A stretch of 64,000 nt of DNA from Pantoea nemavictus. Lineage in GTDB: Bacteria; Pseudomonadota; Gammaproteobacteria; Enterobacterales; Enterobacteriaceae. The stretch covers positions 1,364,001 to 1,428,000 of the forward strand of contig NZ_JBBGZW010000001.1 of assembly GCF_037479095.1 (NCBI RefSeq). Reading direction: 5' to 3'. Every line of letters starts with the position of its first letter. The stretch's first letter is position 1. Below are positions 37,581 through 45,573 of the stretch, piece after piece. The position numbers and the translations under genes are program-made. Below the pieces are notes generated by a model, which searched no databases, was not told the origin of the DNA, and was given only the letters and a program-made list of their open reading frames with translations.

Positions 37581-38093
37581 ATGAAGCATCCTTTTTCTGT
37601 CAGGCTTGCAGCCGTCACAGAGTATCTGTCCGGTAAATCCACTCTTGCCGAAACAGCGCTTCAGTTCAATGTTGGGCAAACACCGCTAAGACGCTGGGTA
37701 CGTGCTCTCAAGCATCAGGGAGAGGAAGGACTGGTCCCCCGGCGTCCGCGTATTTATCCTCCTGAATTCAGGTTAAGCGTTGTTCGTTATGTTCTTGATA
37801 ATCGATGCAGCAGCGCGGATGCTGCAGCACACTTTGGTATTCCTAATGAGACAGTGATCCAGAACTGGTTGCGTAAATACCGGGCGGGAGGCAGTGTGGC
37901 ACTTACTCCATCCAGAACCGGCCCTGCCATGATGAAAAAGAGTGCTCCTGACGACAAACCCCTTACCGAAATGACGCACAAAGAGCTGCTCAAAGAGCTT
38001 GAGTACCTGCGGGCAGAGAACGCTGTTCTAAAAAAGTTGAAAGCCCTGAGAGAAGAAAAGGCGCTCGGGGCTCAGCAGAAAAAACAAAAATAG
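37581..38093 (+). CDS. IS3-family transposase OrfA
   Basis: A 170-residue DNA-binding protein with two helix-turn-helix segments (RLAAVTEYLSGKSTLAETAL and RLSVVRYVLDNRCSSADAAA) and a C-terminal leucine-zipper-like coiled coil (HKELLKELEYLRAENAVLKK). This duplication of the HTH unit is typical of the IS150 group. The gene ends in an A-rich stretch (AAAAAACAAAAATAG at 38079-38093) where ribosomes can slip -1 into orfB. Confidence 0.93.
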   Translation: MKHPFSVRLAAVTEYLSGKSTLAETALQFNVGQTPLRRWVRALKHQGEEGLVPRRPRIYPPEFRLSVVRYVLDNRCSSADAAAHFGIPNETVIQNWLRKYRAGGSVALTPSRTGPAMMKKSAPDDKPLTEMTHKELLKELEYLRAENAVLKKLKALREEKALGAQQKKQK

Positions 38094-38929
38094 TGTGCTC
38101 ATTACTGCCTGAACATAGGCTTGCCAGCCTGCTACGGGCTATCGGTCTGCCCCGCAGCTCGTACTACTACCATGTCTCAAAAGACGCTACTGAAACCGAC
38201 CGGTATGCCGCTGTCATACCGGTGATGACTGCACTTCACAGAAAGCATTCCGCCCGTTACGGCTATCGGCGTATGACGATAATGCTCAGACGAGAAGGCT
38301 TCACGCTGAATCACAAAACGGTACGAAAACTCATGAAGCAACATGGGCTGACATGCCAGATTCGCCGCAGAAAATACCGCCCGTGGATGAATGATGGCAA
38401 CAAATCCTCAGCCAATCTGCTTTCCCGCCACTTTGAGGCAGAAAGAAGTGGTATGAAATGGTGTACTGATGTCACTGAGTTCAGGGCTGGAGGGGAAACG
38501 CTGTATCTTTCGGTCGTTCAGGATCTGTTCAACAGGGAAATAGTGGCCTGGGAAATGTCGACAAGGCCAGCCCTTAGTCTGACGTGTAAAATGCTGGAGA
38601 AAGCGTTGAAAACAGGCCTCCAGAAAGAGGGGATAATGCTGCACAGCGACCAGGGTTGGCAGTATCGAACGCCGATGTGGCGTTCCATGCTGGCAGAAGG
38701 TCAGGTATTGCAGAGCATGTCTCGCAAAGGCAACTGTCTGGATAATGCAGTGATGGAAAACTTCTTCAGCCACCTTAAAGTGGAAATGTATCATCGTAAA
38801 AAGTATGAGTCTGTTAATGCACTGAAGCGGGATATAGACAGGTATATCCGGTATTACAACTGTGAACGCATTAATCTTAGGATGGGAATGAGCCCGGCAG
38901 AATACCGGGCAATGAAAGAAAACCAGTAA
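38093..38929 (+). CDS. IS3-family transposase OrfB (DDE integrase)
   Basis: A 278-residue open frame in the -1 frame relative to orfA, normally made as an OrfAB fusion by frameshifting; GTG 38093 is only a formal start. It has the HTH_21 segment HSARYGYRRMTIMLRREGF and the catalytic DDE: WCTDVTEF, HSDQGWQY and DNAVMENFFSHLKVE. Intact. Confidence 0.93.
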   Translation: MCSLLPEHRLASLLRAIGLPRSSYYYHVSKDATETDRYAAVIPVMTALHRKHSARYGYRRMTIMLRREGFTLNHKTVRKLMKQHGLTCQIRRRKYRPWMNDGNKSSANLLSRHFEAERSGMKWCTDVTEFRAGGETLYLSVVQDLFNREIVAWEMSTRPALSLTCKMLEKALKTGLQKEGIMLHSDQGWQYRTPMWRSMLAEGQVLQSMSRKGNCLDNAVMENFFSHLKVEMYHRKKYESVNALKRDIDRYIRYYNCERINLRMGMSPAEYRAMKENQ

Positions 38930-38963
38930 AAGGTGTCCAGGTTTTGGGGTTCAGTTCATGGGC

Positions 38964-39297
38964 CACGCCCTCTTCACTCCCCGGCCCTGCGCCAGCCCAT
39001 CCCGCCGCTACGCGGTGCCTTCGCTCCCTCACGATTCCTGACGGACCGGCGGCGATTCGCTCCTGCTCAGCGCCGCCTCTCGCCGCATCCCTGCGGCTCG
39101 CCCTGGAATCCCTCACTCGCTCAGCGGGCTGGGATGTCGCCTCAACACCCGCGCTGCAGCATCAATGCTTATCCCTGAATCATCATTGCTGTAACGCCTG
39201 TCGGGTCGCCATCAATGGCGCCCCTACGCTGGGATCGAGTGGTTTTGTCGGGGCGACATTTATGCGCACCTGGCCGCAAGGCGCATGGATTTCAGGC
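38964..39297. other. Gene-free stretch between IS and flagellar block
   Basis: No credible gene. It is very C/G-rich in its first 200 bases with clustered CCGCC and CTCGC motifs on one strand. Bases 39203-39273 hold a paired family A palindrome (GGGTCGCCATCAATGGCGCC and, facing, GGGGCGACATTTATGCGCAC). The open frames here show no protein-like features. Confidence 0.5.
39203..39273. repeat. Paired palindromic repeat, family A, between IS and lafU
   Basis: GGGTCGCCATCAATGGCGCC then, facing, GTCGGGGCGACATTTATGCG. Same two-part layout as at 11384-11443. Confidence 0.65.
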
Positions 39298-39327
39298 AAA
39301 AAAAAACCGGTGGATTTCGCCACCGGT
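39298..39327 (-). terminator. Terminator of the lafB-lafU operon
   Basis: On the minus strand ACCGGTGG-CGAAAT-CCACCGGT followed by nine T. It lies 33 bases after the lafU stop and marks the end of the lateral flagellar block. Confidence 0.92.
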
Positions 39328-39359
39328 CGAATCAAAGATGATTCAAAGGCACTGACAGG

Positions 39360-40289
39360 TTATCGCAGGCGTTCAGCGATGGGTTTTACGACGTTCTCCC
39401 CTTCGCGGCCATAAAATTGGAACAGGGTTTCGGCTGCTGCATCGGTTAATACCAGAATCTCGATGCGGCGGTTGCGCGCACTCATTGGATCCTCTCTGTC
39501 ACGCGGCATGCGTGATGCCATGGCATTGACTTGCAATACGCGCGCACTCTCCAGCCCGCCACGCTCCAGCGCACGGCGCGCCGCCAGCGCACGATCACCA
39601 GACAGGTTCCAGTTGTTGTAAGCCGCATTACCGCTGTATTGCGCGGCATCGGTATGACCGCTGATCATGATTTTGTTGTCGATGCGGTTAAATACCGGAC
39701 CGAGTTCCGTCAGCAGTTTCTGGAAGAACGGGGTTAACACCGCGCTACCGCGCGGGAACATCATGCGATCCTGATCGTCCTGAATCAGGATGCGCAGGCC
39801 CTGCGGCAGGGTTTCCAGCATCAGATAATTTTGCGCGTGATAGCTATTGATCAACTGCTGGATCTGGCTCTGTAACAGCGTCAGTTCGGCATCAGAACGC
39901 GATAATACGCTGTCTAAATCTTCCTGCGGCTTGCTGCCGCTCTCCAGCGTGTTATCCGCCGGTGAAGCGCTAACGGTCGCACTCTGCGTCGGCGGTGAAA
40001 CCGCGAGGGTTTCGCCAATGATCGACGATCCCGCTGAGCCCATGGACTTCTCGACGTCAAACGGATTGAAGCCGGAGCCCTCAAACACCGACGTGCCGTT
40101 CAGCTGCGCCACAATCTCTTTGCGCTCGTCTTCGGTCACCGCACCCATAATCCACAGCACCATAAACAGCGCCATCATCGCCAGGGTAAAGTCGGCAAAC
40201 GCCACTTTCCACGCACCGCCATGATGAGCGTGGTGCGCCTTCTTGCCGCCGCGTTTGATGATGGTGGTGTGATGCGCATTGTGTTTCAT
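39360..40289 (-). CDS. lafU: Lateral flagellar motor protein MotB homologue (LafU)
   Basis: A 309-residue stator subunit: short basic, His-rich N-terminus, one transmembrane helix with the proton-binding Asp33 in AFADFTLAMMALFMVLWIMG, and a C-terminal OmpA-like peptidoglycan-binding domain (MISGHTDAAQY, NWNLSGDRALAARRALE, RNRRIEILVL). With LafT it forms the stator of the lateral flagellar motor. Full length, so the system is not truncated at this end as in E. coli K-12. Overlaps lafT by one base. Confidence 0.93.
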   Translation of the reverse strand: MKHNAHHTTIIKRGGKKAHHAHHGGAWKVAFADFTLAMMALFMVLWIMGAVTEDERKEIVAQLNGTSVFEGSGFNPFDVEKSMGSAGSSIIGETLAVSPPTQSATVSASPADNTLESGSKPQEDLDSVLSRSDAELTLLQSQIQQLINSYHAQNYLMLETLPQGLRILIQDDQDRMMFPRGSAVLTPFFQKLLTELGPVFNRIDNKIMISGHTDAAQYSGNAAYNNWNLSGDRALAARRALERGGLESARVLQVNAMASRMPRDREDPMSARNRRIEILVLTDAAAETLFQFYGREGENVVKPIAERLR

Positions 40290-41152
40290 TACGCACCTTC
40301 AGTGAGCTGATTGACCCAGCCATCCAGCGTGGCAAAGGTCGGCTTGGTGTCGAGCGGCAGCATTTTGCGACCTGCATCCACCGCCAGCAGCGTGGGTTTA
40401 CCCGCCACCTGATTGACCAGCACGGTACGAATACACTCCAGCACCGCCAGACGTTTTTTCTGGTTCTGCTCCATGGCGTTGGCTAAAGGATCCATCAGGC
40501 AGTAGCAGAAGAATACGCCGAGGAAGGTGCCCACCAGCGCAGCCGCCACTTTCACGCCGATCAAGGCAATGGAACCGTCGATGGACTGCATGGTAATGAT
40601 GATGCCAAGTACCGCCGCACAGATACCAAAGCCCGGCATCGCTTCAGCGGTACGCTGCATCGAGCGGGACGGCTTCAGCAGCTCTTCTTCCACCGCCTGC
40701 AGCTCTGATTCAAGAATGCCTTCCAGCTCGTGCTCATTAATCTTGCCCATCGCCATCAAACGGAAGTTGTCCGAGACGAAGGAGATAAAGCTACGATCGG
40801 CGAGGATCAGCGGATATTTTTGGAACAGCTCGCTGTTTTCCGGCACTTCGATATGCGCATCCAGCGCTTTCAAACCGCCGTCCTGCACCAGCTCCAGCAG
40901 CTCATACAGCAGCATCAGCAACTGCTGCTGAAACTCTGCGGTGTAGATATTGCCTTTCACCGTGCCGCGCACCTGCGCCCACATATCTTTCAGTACGCTT
41001 TTGGAGTTACCAATCACCATGGCACCCGCGCCCGAGCCGAGAATGATCAACAGCTCGCCAGGTTGCCAGAAGGCGCTCAGCAAGCCACCGGCGTGCGTAT
41101 AGCCGCCAATCACGCTGCCCAGCACCACAATCAGTCCTAATAGTTTCTGCAT
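40289..41152 (-). CDS. lafT: Lateral flagellar motor protein MotA homologue (LafT)
   Basis: A 287-residue inner-membrane stator protein with four transmembrane segments (two near the N-terminus, two at about 155-215) and a large cytoplasmic loop carrying the charged residues that push on FliG. The MotA signature appears in GFGICAAVLGIIITMQSIDG followed by GVKVAAALVGTFLGVFFCY. It lies between lafS and lafU on one transcript. Confidence 0.93.
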   Translation of the reverse strand: MQKLLGLIVVLGSVIGGYTHAGGLLSAFWQPGELLIILGSGAGAMVIGNSKSVLKDMWAQVRGTVKGNIYTAEFQQQLLMLLYELLELVQDGGLKALDAHIEVPENSELFQKYPLILADRSFISFVSDNFRLMAMGKINEHELEGILESELQAVEEELLKPSRSMQRTAEAMPGFGICAAVLGIIITMQSIDGSIALIGVKVAAALVGTFLGVFFCYCLMDPLANAMEQNQKKRLAVLECIRTVLVNQVAGKPTLLAVDAGRKMLPLDTKPTFATLDGWVNQLTEGA

Positions 41153-41158
41153 GATGTT

Positions 41159-41851
41159 TTACTCGAAGAATTGTTTAATCTTTTCGCCGATCTTTTTATT
41201 GATCTGGCAGACGCGCGCTTCGGTCAGTTCCAGCACCAGAGCGATCTCTTTCAGGCTCATTTCGTGCTGGTAATAGAGGCTCAGAATCAGCTGTTCGCGC
41301 TCACTCAGCGACGCCAGCGCGGCTTTCAGCGTGCGCTGAATCCCCACTTCTTCCTCCAGTGCCCGACCACTCAAGGCATGGCCGAGGCCCTCGCCCGCCA
41401 GCAGGTCATCAAAACTCTCCATGGCACTGGCCGATTCGAGCAGCAGATACTCCTGCACCTCTTCTGCCGTGAGCTTGAGGTGCAGACGCAGCTCTTCTTC
41501 GCTGGGCTCGTGCCCCAAACGCCGCGTTAACTCACGCACCGCATCGTTAATTTTGTGGGTTTTCTGACGTAACCGGCGCGGACGCCAGTCGTGCAGACGC
41601 AGCTGATCCAGCACCGCACCGCGCACGCGCTGTAAGGCGTAACCGGCAAAGTGATCGTCGGGATGGCCGTAGCGACGCAGCGATTCCAGCAGGCCCATTA
41701 AGGCGATCTGCTCCAGATCTTCACGATCCATAACCGCATCGGTTTGCGCCGAGAGCTGGCGAACCACGCGCTTAACCAGCGGCAGCCACTGTTGTAAATA
41801 GCGGCTCTCCTCCAGCGGGGTCAGCTCGGTGACTTCATTGAATACGCTCAT
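41159..41851 (-). CDS. lafS: Lateral flagellar sigma-28 factor (LafS, FliA family)
   Basis: A 230-residue sigma factor with region 2 (REDLEQIALMGLLESLRRYG, YALQRVRGAVLDQLR), region 3 (RELTRRLGHEPSEEELR) and region 4 (LSEREQLILSLYYQHEMSLK followed by EIALVLELTEARVCQI). By analogy it directs transcription of flagellin and motor genes and is held back by the anti-sigma factor FlgM. GGGGCGATC precedes the ATG. Confidence 0.93.
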   Translation of the reverse strand: MSVFNEVTELTPLEESRYLQQWLPLVKRVVRQLSAQTDAVMDREDLEQIALMGLLESLRRYGHPDDHFAGYALQRVRGAVLDQLRLHDWRPRRLRQKTHKINDAVRELTRRLGHEPSEEELRLHLKLTAEEVQEYLLLESASAMESFDDLLAGEGLGHALSGRALEEEVGIQRTLKAALASLSEREQLILSLYYQHEMSLKEIALVLELTEARVCQINKKIGEKIKQFFE

Positions 41852-41860
41852 GATCGCCCC

Positions 41861-42328
41861 TTACTGGAAAACCATTTTGGAGATCATCACGTCGGAGAAC
41901 GGCTGATTGGTGCCGAACACGCCTTCATAACGCGCCATCATCTGCATATGGATGTCATCAATGGTCATGGTGCGCACCGCGTCGTACTCCATGCCGGAGA
42001 ACATCGACACCAGCACGTTTTTCAACTTCGGCAGATTGTGTTCCGTGGCTTTCAGGCCTTCATCGCTGTTGGCAACGTAAGCCAGATCGAGCAGCAGATA
42101 GCGCTCTTTCGCGCTGCTGCCTTTCAGCGTGACCACCTGGTTTTTCACTTCCAGATAGAGGGTTTGCGTCGGCTGCTCTTTTTTCGCAAACAGCGAAGAG
42201 AAGCGGCTGGTTTCGCCGGTGCTGCTGGCGGGATTGATCAGTTCAGTGCCTGCCACAACCAGCGCGGCGGTCAGCACAGAGCTAGACACCACCATCGCAA
42301 CGCTGCGAGCAATGTTTTTAGTTTTCAT
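41861..42328 (-). CDS. lafF: Flagellar basal-body-associated protein FliL homologue (LafF)
   Basis: A 155-residue inner-membrane protein with one N-terminal transmembrane segment (about residues 9-29) and a periplasmic FliL domain (TLYLEVKNQVVTLKG, ERYLLLDLAYVAN, GTNQPFSDVMISKMVFQ). FliL surrounds the stator and supports torque. It lies between fliK (lafE) and lafS. Confidence 0.88.
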   Translation of the reverse strand: MKTKNIARSVAMVVSSSVLTAALVVAGTELINPASSTGETSRFSSLFAKKEQPTQTLYLEVKNQVVTLKGSSAKERYLLLDLAYVANSDEGLKATEHNLPKLKNVLVSMFSGMEYDAVRTMTIDDIHMQMMARYEGVFGTNQPFSDVMISKMVFQ

Positions 42329-42332
42329 AAAA

Positions 42333-43382
42333 TTAGACCGTTGTCAGTATGGAAAGATCGCGGTGACGTTGTTCTTCCGTCACTTCTGCAATGTTGTTAC
42401 TCAACACCGCATCCTGCGCGTGTTGTTGTCGCGGCGCATGGCGTTGCTCGCCCTGCTGCTGCTGTGAAATCTGGACGTTAACCGCCACCTGATTTTGTTC
42501 ACTCAAGGCACCGCGCAGCTCCTGGCTCACCTGCTGCAACGCGCGATAAACCTCTGGCTGTGCGGCCTGAATCTGTACCTGCAGTTTGCCGCCCTCGTAA
42601 TGCAGGGAGATATCCAGCTTGCCGAGGTTCGGTGGATCGAGGCGGATGGTGGCTTTCTGGCTACGCTGATCGATCTGCATCTGCAGGCGTTCACCTAACG
42701 CTTCCCGCAGCACGGCGGCTTTCTCGTGGGCGGCTTCGGGCAACATCAGCGGCGCCTGCGTTTTGACGCCAGGCTGTACCGGCGGCTGGTTGGCAGCGAT
42801 CAACGCATGGGTTTGCGCCAGCGCCTGCGCCGGCAACATTTTTGCCAGCGGCTCATCCGGCTGCGCCTGCATCAGCGCCAGCACCTGCTTGCTGGCTTCA
42901 CGCGCATCCTGCGGCGTACGCAGTTTTACTGGCTGACCCGGCGCGGTGTCCGTTGGCGTCACCACCTGCCCGGCGAGCGTGGCGGGCTGGGCGTTTTGCG
43001 GCAGTGCCGCTGGGCGCGTCAGCGTCGCCAGCTCAGGCAGTGATGACGAGGTAATCTGCGGAGCCTGAGCCATCCCAGCCGCAGATGGCTGCGGCAAGGG
43101 CGCAGGCTGCGGTGGCAAAGGCGTGGTCATTGGCGCCGTCAGCGTCGGATCCAGCAACAGCTGCATCAACTGCTCGGGATCGCTGGTTTCCGGCAGCGCG
43201 GCCTCTTCACTCAGCTCAGGCTGCGGAGTCTGAAGCGTTGCTGGCACGTTGCCACCGAGCATAAACATCGGTACCAGCGGCAAGGGCGCATTGGTCGTCG
43301 ACGGTGCGCCCGGCATAGCCGGTGCGGCAGCGGGCGCGCTGCCCGTCGGCAGGACGAAAGAGGAGAGTGACGGAATCATCAT
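42333..43382 (-). CDS. lafE: Flagellar hook-length control protein FliK homologue (LafE)
   Basis: A 349-residue protein: a long Pro/Ala/Gln-rich N-terminal ruler region (about 1-230) and the conserved C-terminal FliK domain with LDPPNLGKLDISLHYEGGKL and a Gln-rich tail. It measures hook length and switches export from hook to filament subunits. It overlaps lafD by four bases (ATGA). Confidence 0.87.
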   Translation of the reverse strand: MMIPSLSSFVLPTGSAPAAAPAMPGAPSTTNAPLPLVPMFMLGGNVPATLQTPQPELSEEAALPETSDPEQLMQLLLDPTLTAPMTTPLPPQPAPLPQPSAAGMAQAPQITSSSLPELATLTRPAALPQNAQPATLAGQVVTPTDTAPGQPVKLRTPQDAREASKQVLALMQAQPDEPLAKMLPAQALAQTHALIAANQPPVQPGVKTQAPLMLPEAAHEKAAVLREALGERLQMQIDQRSQKATIRLDPPNLGKLDISLHYEGGKLQVQIQAAQPEVYRALQQVSQELRGALSEQNQVAVNVQISQQQQGEQRHAPRQQHAQDAVLSNNIAEVTEEQRHRDLSILTTV

Positions 43383-43681
43383 GACTCTCCCATTTCGTCG
43401 CTAAACAGGCTGTACGCCTGTAAAACAGGACGTTGGGTCTGAACCTGCTGCAGTTTGTGGCTCAGCTCATCAACACGCGCCCGGCACTGCGCCGCAACCT
43501 GCTGATGGCGCTGCTGGAGCATTTTTACCTGCGCTAACGCCGCCGCACTCAGACTCTGCTGACGCAGTTGCAGTAACAGTGCATTGATCTGCTTATCGAC
43601 CTGCATCACCTGCAACCAGTCATCGTTGTGCGCGGCCTGCTCTAACGCGGTGCCCAGCGCCACAATCTGCTGCTGGATCAT
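43379..43681 (-). CDS. lafD: FliT-like export chaperone (LafD)
   Basis: A 100-residue, mostly helical protein (LGTALEQAAHNDDWLQVMQV, LLQLRQQSLSAAALAQVKML) in the FliT position between fliS and fliK. By family it would chaperone the FliD cap protein. Overlaps both neighbours by four bases. Confidence 0.78.
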   Translation of the reverse strand: MIQQQIVALGTALEQAAHNDDWLQVMQVDKQINALLLQLRQQSLSAAALAQVKMLQQRHQQVAAQCRARVDELSHKLQQVQTQRPVLQAYSLFSDEMGES

Positions 43682-44061
43682 GACTGCATCCCCTCCCAGC
43701 CTTCGCGCAGGGTGACCAGCACCGCTTCCACTTCTTCTACCTGGGCGACAGAAAGATTGTGGCTGGCGTCATACAGGCGATAGACGCAGTAGTCATACAG
43801 CGACGCCAAACGCAGCGCCAATTCGCCACCGCGTTCAAAATCCAATGCGCTGGTGAGCGCATTGAGAATGTCGATGCTTTTAGAAATGCTGCTGGCTTTG
43901 CGTTCAAAGCGTTTCGCGGCAATGTGCCCTTTGGCACGCACCAGTTCATCCTGCAAACCGGTGAACAGCATCAGCACCAGCTGATGCGGCGTGGCGGCGG
44001 CGGTGCGGATCGCCAGATCCGCATCGTTATAGCCATGAATTTCCGAAGAGTTACCGTACAT
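43678..44061 (-). CDS. lafC: Flagellin export chaperone FliS homologue (LafC)
   Basis: A 127-residue four-helix protein with the FliS hallmark TPHQLVLMLFTGLQDELVRA and the later YDYCVYRLYDASHNLSVAQV. It binds flagellin to prevent premature polymerisation. It begins 13 bases after lafB and overlaps lafD. Confidence 0.9.
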   Translation of the reverse strand: MYGNSSEIHGYNDADLAIRTAAATPHQLVLMLFTGLQDELVRAKGHIAAKRFERKASSISKSIDILNALTSALDFERGGELALRLASLYDYCVYRLYDASHNLSVAQVEEVEAVLVTLREGWEGMQS

Positions 44062-44073
44062 ATTTCACCTTCA

Positions 44074-45387
44074 TTACTGATTTTTGTTCTGACTGAAGAA
44101 GCTTCCCAGCGTGTTCTCCATCTGCGCCATGGCGGCTTGCGCGCGCGAAAACTGCTTCAGGTAGCGGGCGTAGCTGGTGTCGTAGCGCTGCTTCAATTGC
44201 TCGGTTTTGGTGGTTAGCTGGCTGTTTTGGCGGTCAAGCGACTCCTGACGGCTCTTGATCGAACCCGTCGAGGTGCTAAGGAAGCTATCCAGACTCTTGT
44301 CCATCTGCTTGATCATGCCGTCCGCGCCGCCGAACATCGCATCGAGCGCGGAGGGGTTATCACGCACCGCGTCGAGGAATTTTTCGCTGTCGATCTCCAG
44401 CTTGCCTTCCTTGTCGGTGGCAATACCAAAATCCGACAGCTTTTTGCCGTTGGTGGTCTGACGCAGCAGCGAAGTCATCTGCTGTTCCAGCACGCGCAGG
44501 CCGGAGTCGCCAGCCAGGGCGCCGCGTTTATCTTTATCGCCGCCGCTCTTGGTCAGCTCATCGAGTGTGGTAAACAGCGCGTTGTAGGCGTCGGCGAACT
44601 TCTGCGCCTGCTCTTTGGTTTGCGCCTCATCGTTTTCCACGCTGATCACCAGCGGACGCGCCGGATCGGTTTTCTGCACCACGTTGATTTCAACGCCGGG
44701 GATCACGTCCTTGAAGGTGTTGGTGGCGCTTTTGATTTTCATGTCGCCAATCGAAATCTCTGCATCACGTGCTTCGGAAATGGTTTTGGCGTCAGTAATG
44801 GCATTTTGGAAGTCCGCACCCACGGCACCGCTGACGTCAATCTCAAAGCTGTTGGCAAAACCGGTTTTTTCGCTGCCCATCAACATGCGCGTTTCGCCGT
44901 TGACCTTCATCAGCGACGCGGTCACACCCGGATTATCCGGATGCTTATTAATTGCATCACGCAGCTCAGCCATGCTGTTGACGTCAGCGAGATCGATTTC
45001 GATCTCTTTGTCATCACCCACCGTGATTTTCATGATGCCGCTGGCGTCTTTCACGCTGTCATCAGTCATCTTTTCAAATGACTGCTGCTGCGCGGCCGCC
45101 GTTTCGGTGACCTTCACTTCATACAGCCCTTTGCTGGCACTGGCGCTGGCTTTCAGGTTGACGTAGCCTTCCTGGTTGGATTTGGCGATGTTTTTCACCA
45201 GCTCGCCATTGGTACCAAAACCTTTCAGCGCGGTACGAAAATCGTTCAGCGCGGTTTTCAGTGCGGTTAACGCACTCTGCTGGTCGGTGACTTTCTTCTG
45301 CTGCGCATTCAGACGCGATTGCATCGCAGCAACACTGTTTGAAGCTAAAATTTCCGCCCACTGGGACGGGTCCATATCCAGGTTCAT
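44074..45387 (-). CDS. lafB: Flagellar cap protein FliD homologue (LafB)
   Basis: A 437-residue secreted cap protein (HAP2) with coiled-coil ends: LNAQQKKVTDQQSALTALKT near the N-terminus and SLDRQNSQLTTKTEQLKQRY followed by DTSYARYLKQFSRAQAAMAQ at the C-terminus. It assembles flagellin at the filament tip. ATG 45387 is supported by GAGGAG seven bases upstream. A sigma-54 promoter lies 30 bases upstream, so lafB heads the lafBCDEFSTU operon. Confidence 0.92.
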   Translation of the reverse strand: MNLDMDPSQWAEILASNSVAAMQSRLNAQQKKVTDQQSALTALKTALNDFRTALKGFGTNGELVKNIAKSNQEGYVNLKASASASKGLYEVKVTETAAAQQQSFEKMTDDSVKDASGIMKITVGDDKEIEIDLADVNSMAELRDAINKHPDNPGVTASLMKVNGETRMLMGSEKTGFANSFEIDVSGAVGADFQNAITDAKTISEARDAEISIGDMKIKSATNTFKDVIPGVEINVVQKTDPARPLVISVENDEAQTKEQAQKFADAYNALFTTLDELTKSGGDKDKRGALAGDSGLRVLEQQMTSLLRQTTNGKKLSDFGIATDKEGKLEIDSEKFLDAVRDNPSALDAMFGGADGMIKQMDKSLDSFLSTSTGSIKSRQESLDRQNSQLTTKTEQLKQRYDTSYARYLKQFSRAQAAMAQMENTLGSFFSQNKNQ

Positions 45388-45416
45388 ACTGTTCTCCTCG
45401 AGAATGACTGTCTTAT

Positions 45417-45432
45417 AGCAATCAGCGTGCCA
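45417..45432 (-). promoter_or_regulatory. Sigma-54 promoter of the lafB operon
   Basis: On the minus strand TGGCACGCTGATTGCT, a full match to the -24/-12 consensus TGGCACG-N4-TTGCW. The GC of the -12 box ends about 32 bases before ATG 45387. Nearly the same sequence precedes flgB (58081-58096). Confidence 0.88.
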
Positions 45433-45526
45433 GTTTTTATTTTCGAATTAATTCAAATAGTTAAACATAAATGCAGGAAAAGTTGCTTCCGCTGCAGGGG
45501 AAGGCCATTTACGCCCAGGCGGAAAC

Positions 45527-45555
45527 AAAAACACCGCTGCATGAGCGGTGTTTTT
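45527..45555. terminator. Terminator of the flagellin gene
   Basis: AAAAACACCGCT-GCATG-AGCGGTGTTTTT, a perfect stem with A/T runs on both sides, 19 bases after the lafA stop codon. It separates lafA from the lafB promoter. Confidence 0.93.
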
Positions 45556-45573
45556 CACTACAAAAGGGGGGGG

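Larger units (their letters stand above)
37529..38958 (+). mobile_element. Complete IS3-family (IS150-type) insertion sequence
   Basis: A 1430-base element with terminal inverted repeats: left TGAACTGAACCCCGGATCCT, right (complement) TGAACTGAACCCCAAAACCT. It is flanked by the 5-base direct repeat TGGGC at 37524-37528 and 38959-38963, a target duplication, so it arrived as a unit. It contains overlapping orfA and orfB, with orfB in the -1 frame. Both are intact, so the element could still move. It sits at the edge of the flagellar block. Confidence 0.95.

Noticed and set aside
22868..39273. CRISPR-like array suspected from recurring short repeats
   Set aside because: The repeats are palindromic, irregularly scattered and without constant spacers; no cas genes are present.
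38933..39414. Open frames in the gap after the insertion sequence
   Set aside because: Repetitive Pro/Arg/Ser composition from GC-skewed DNA, overlap with IS end and repeats.
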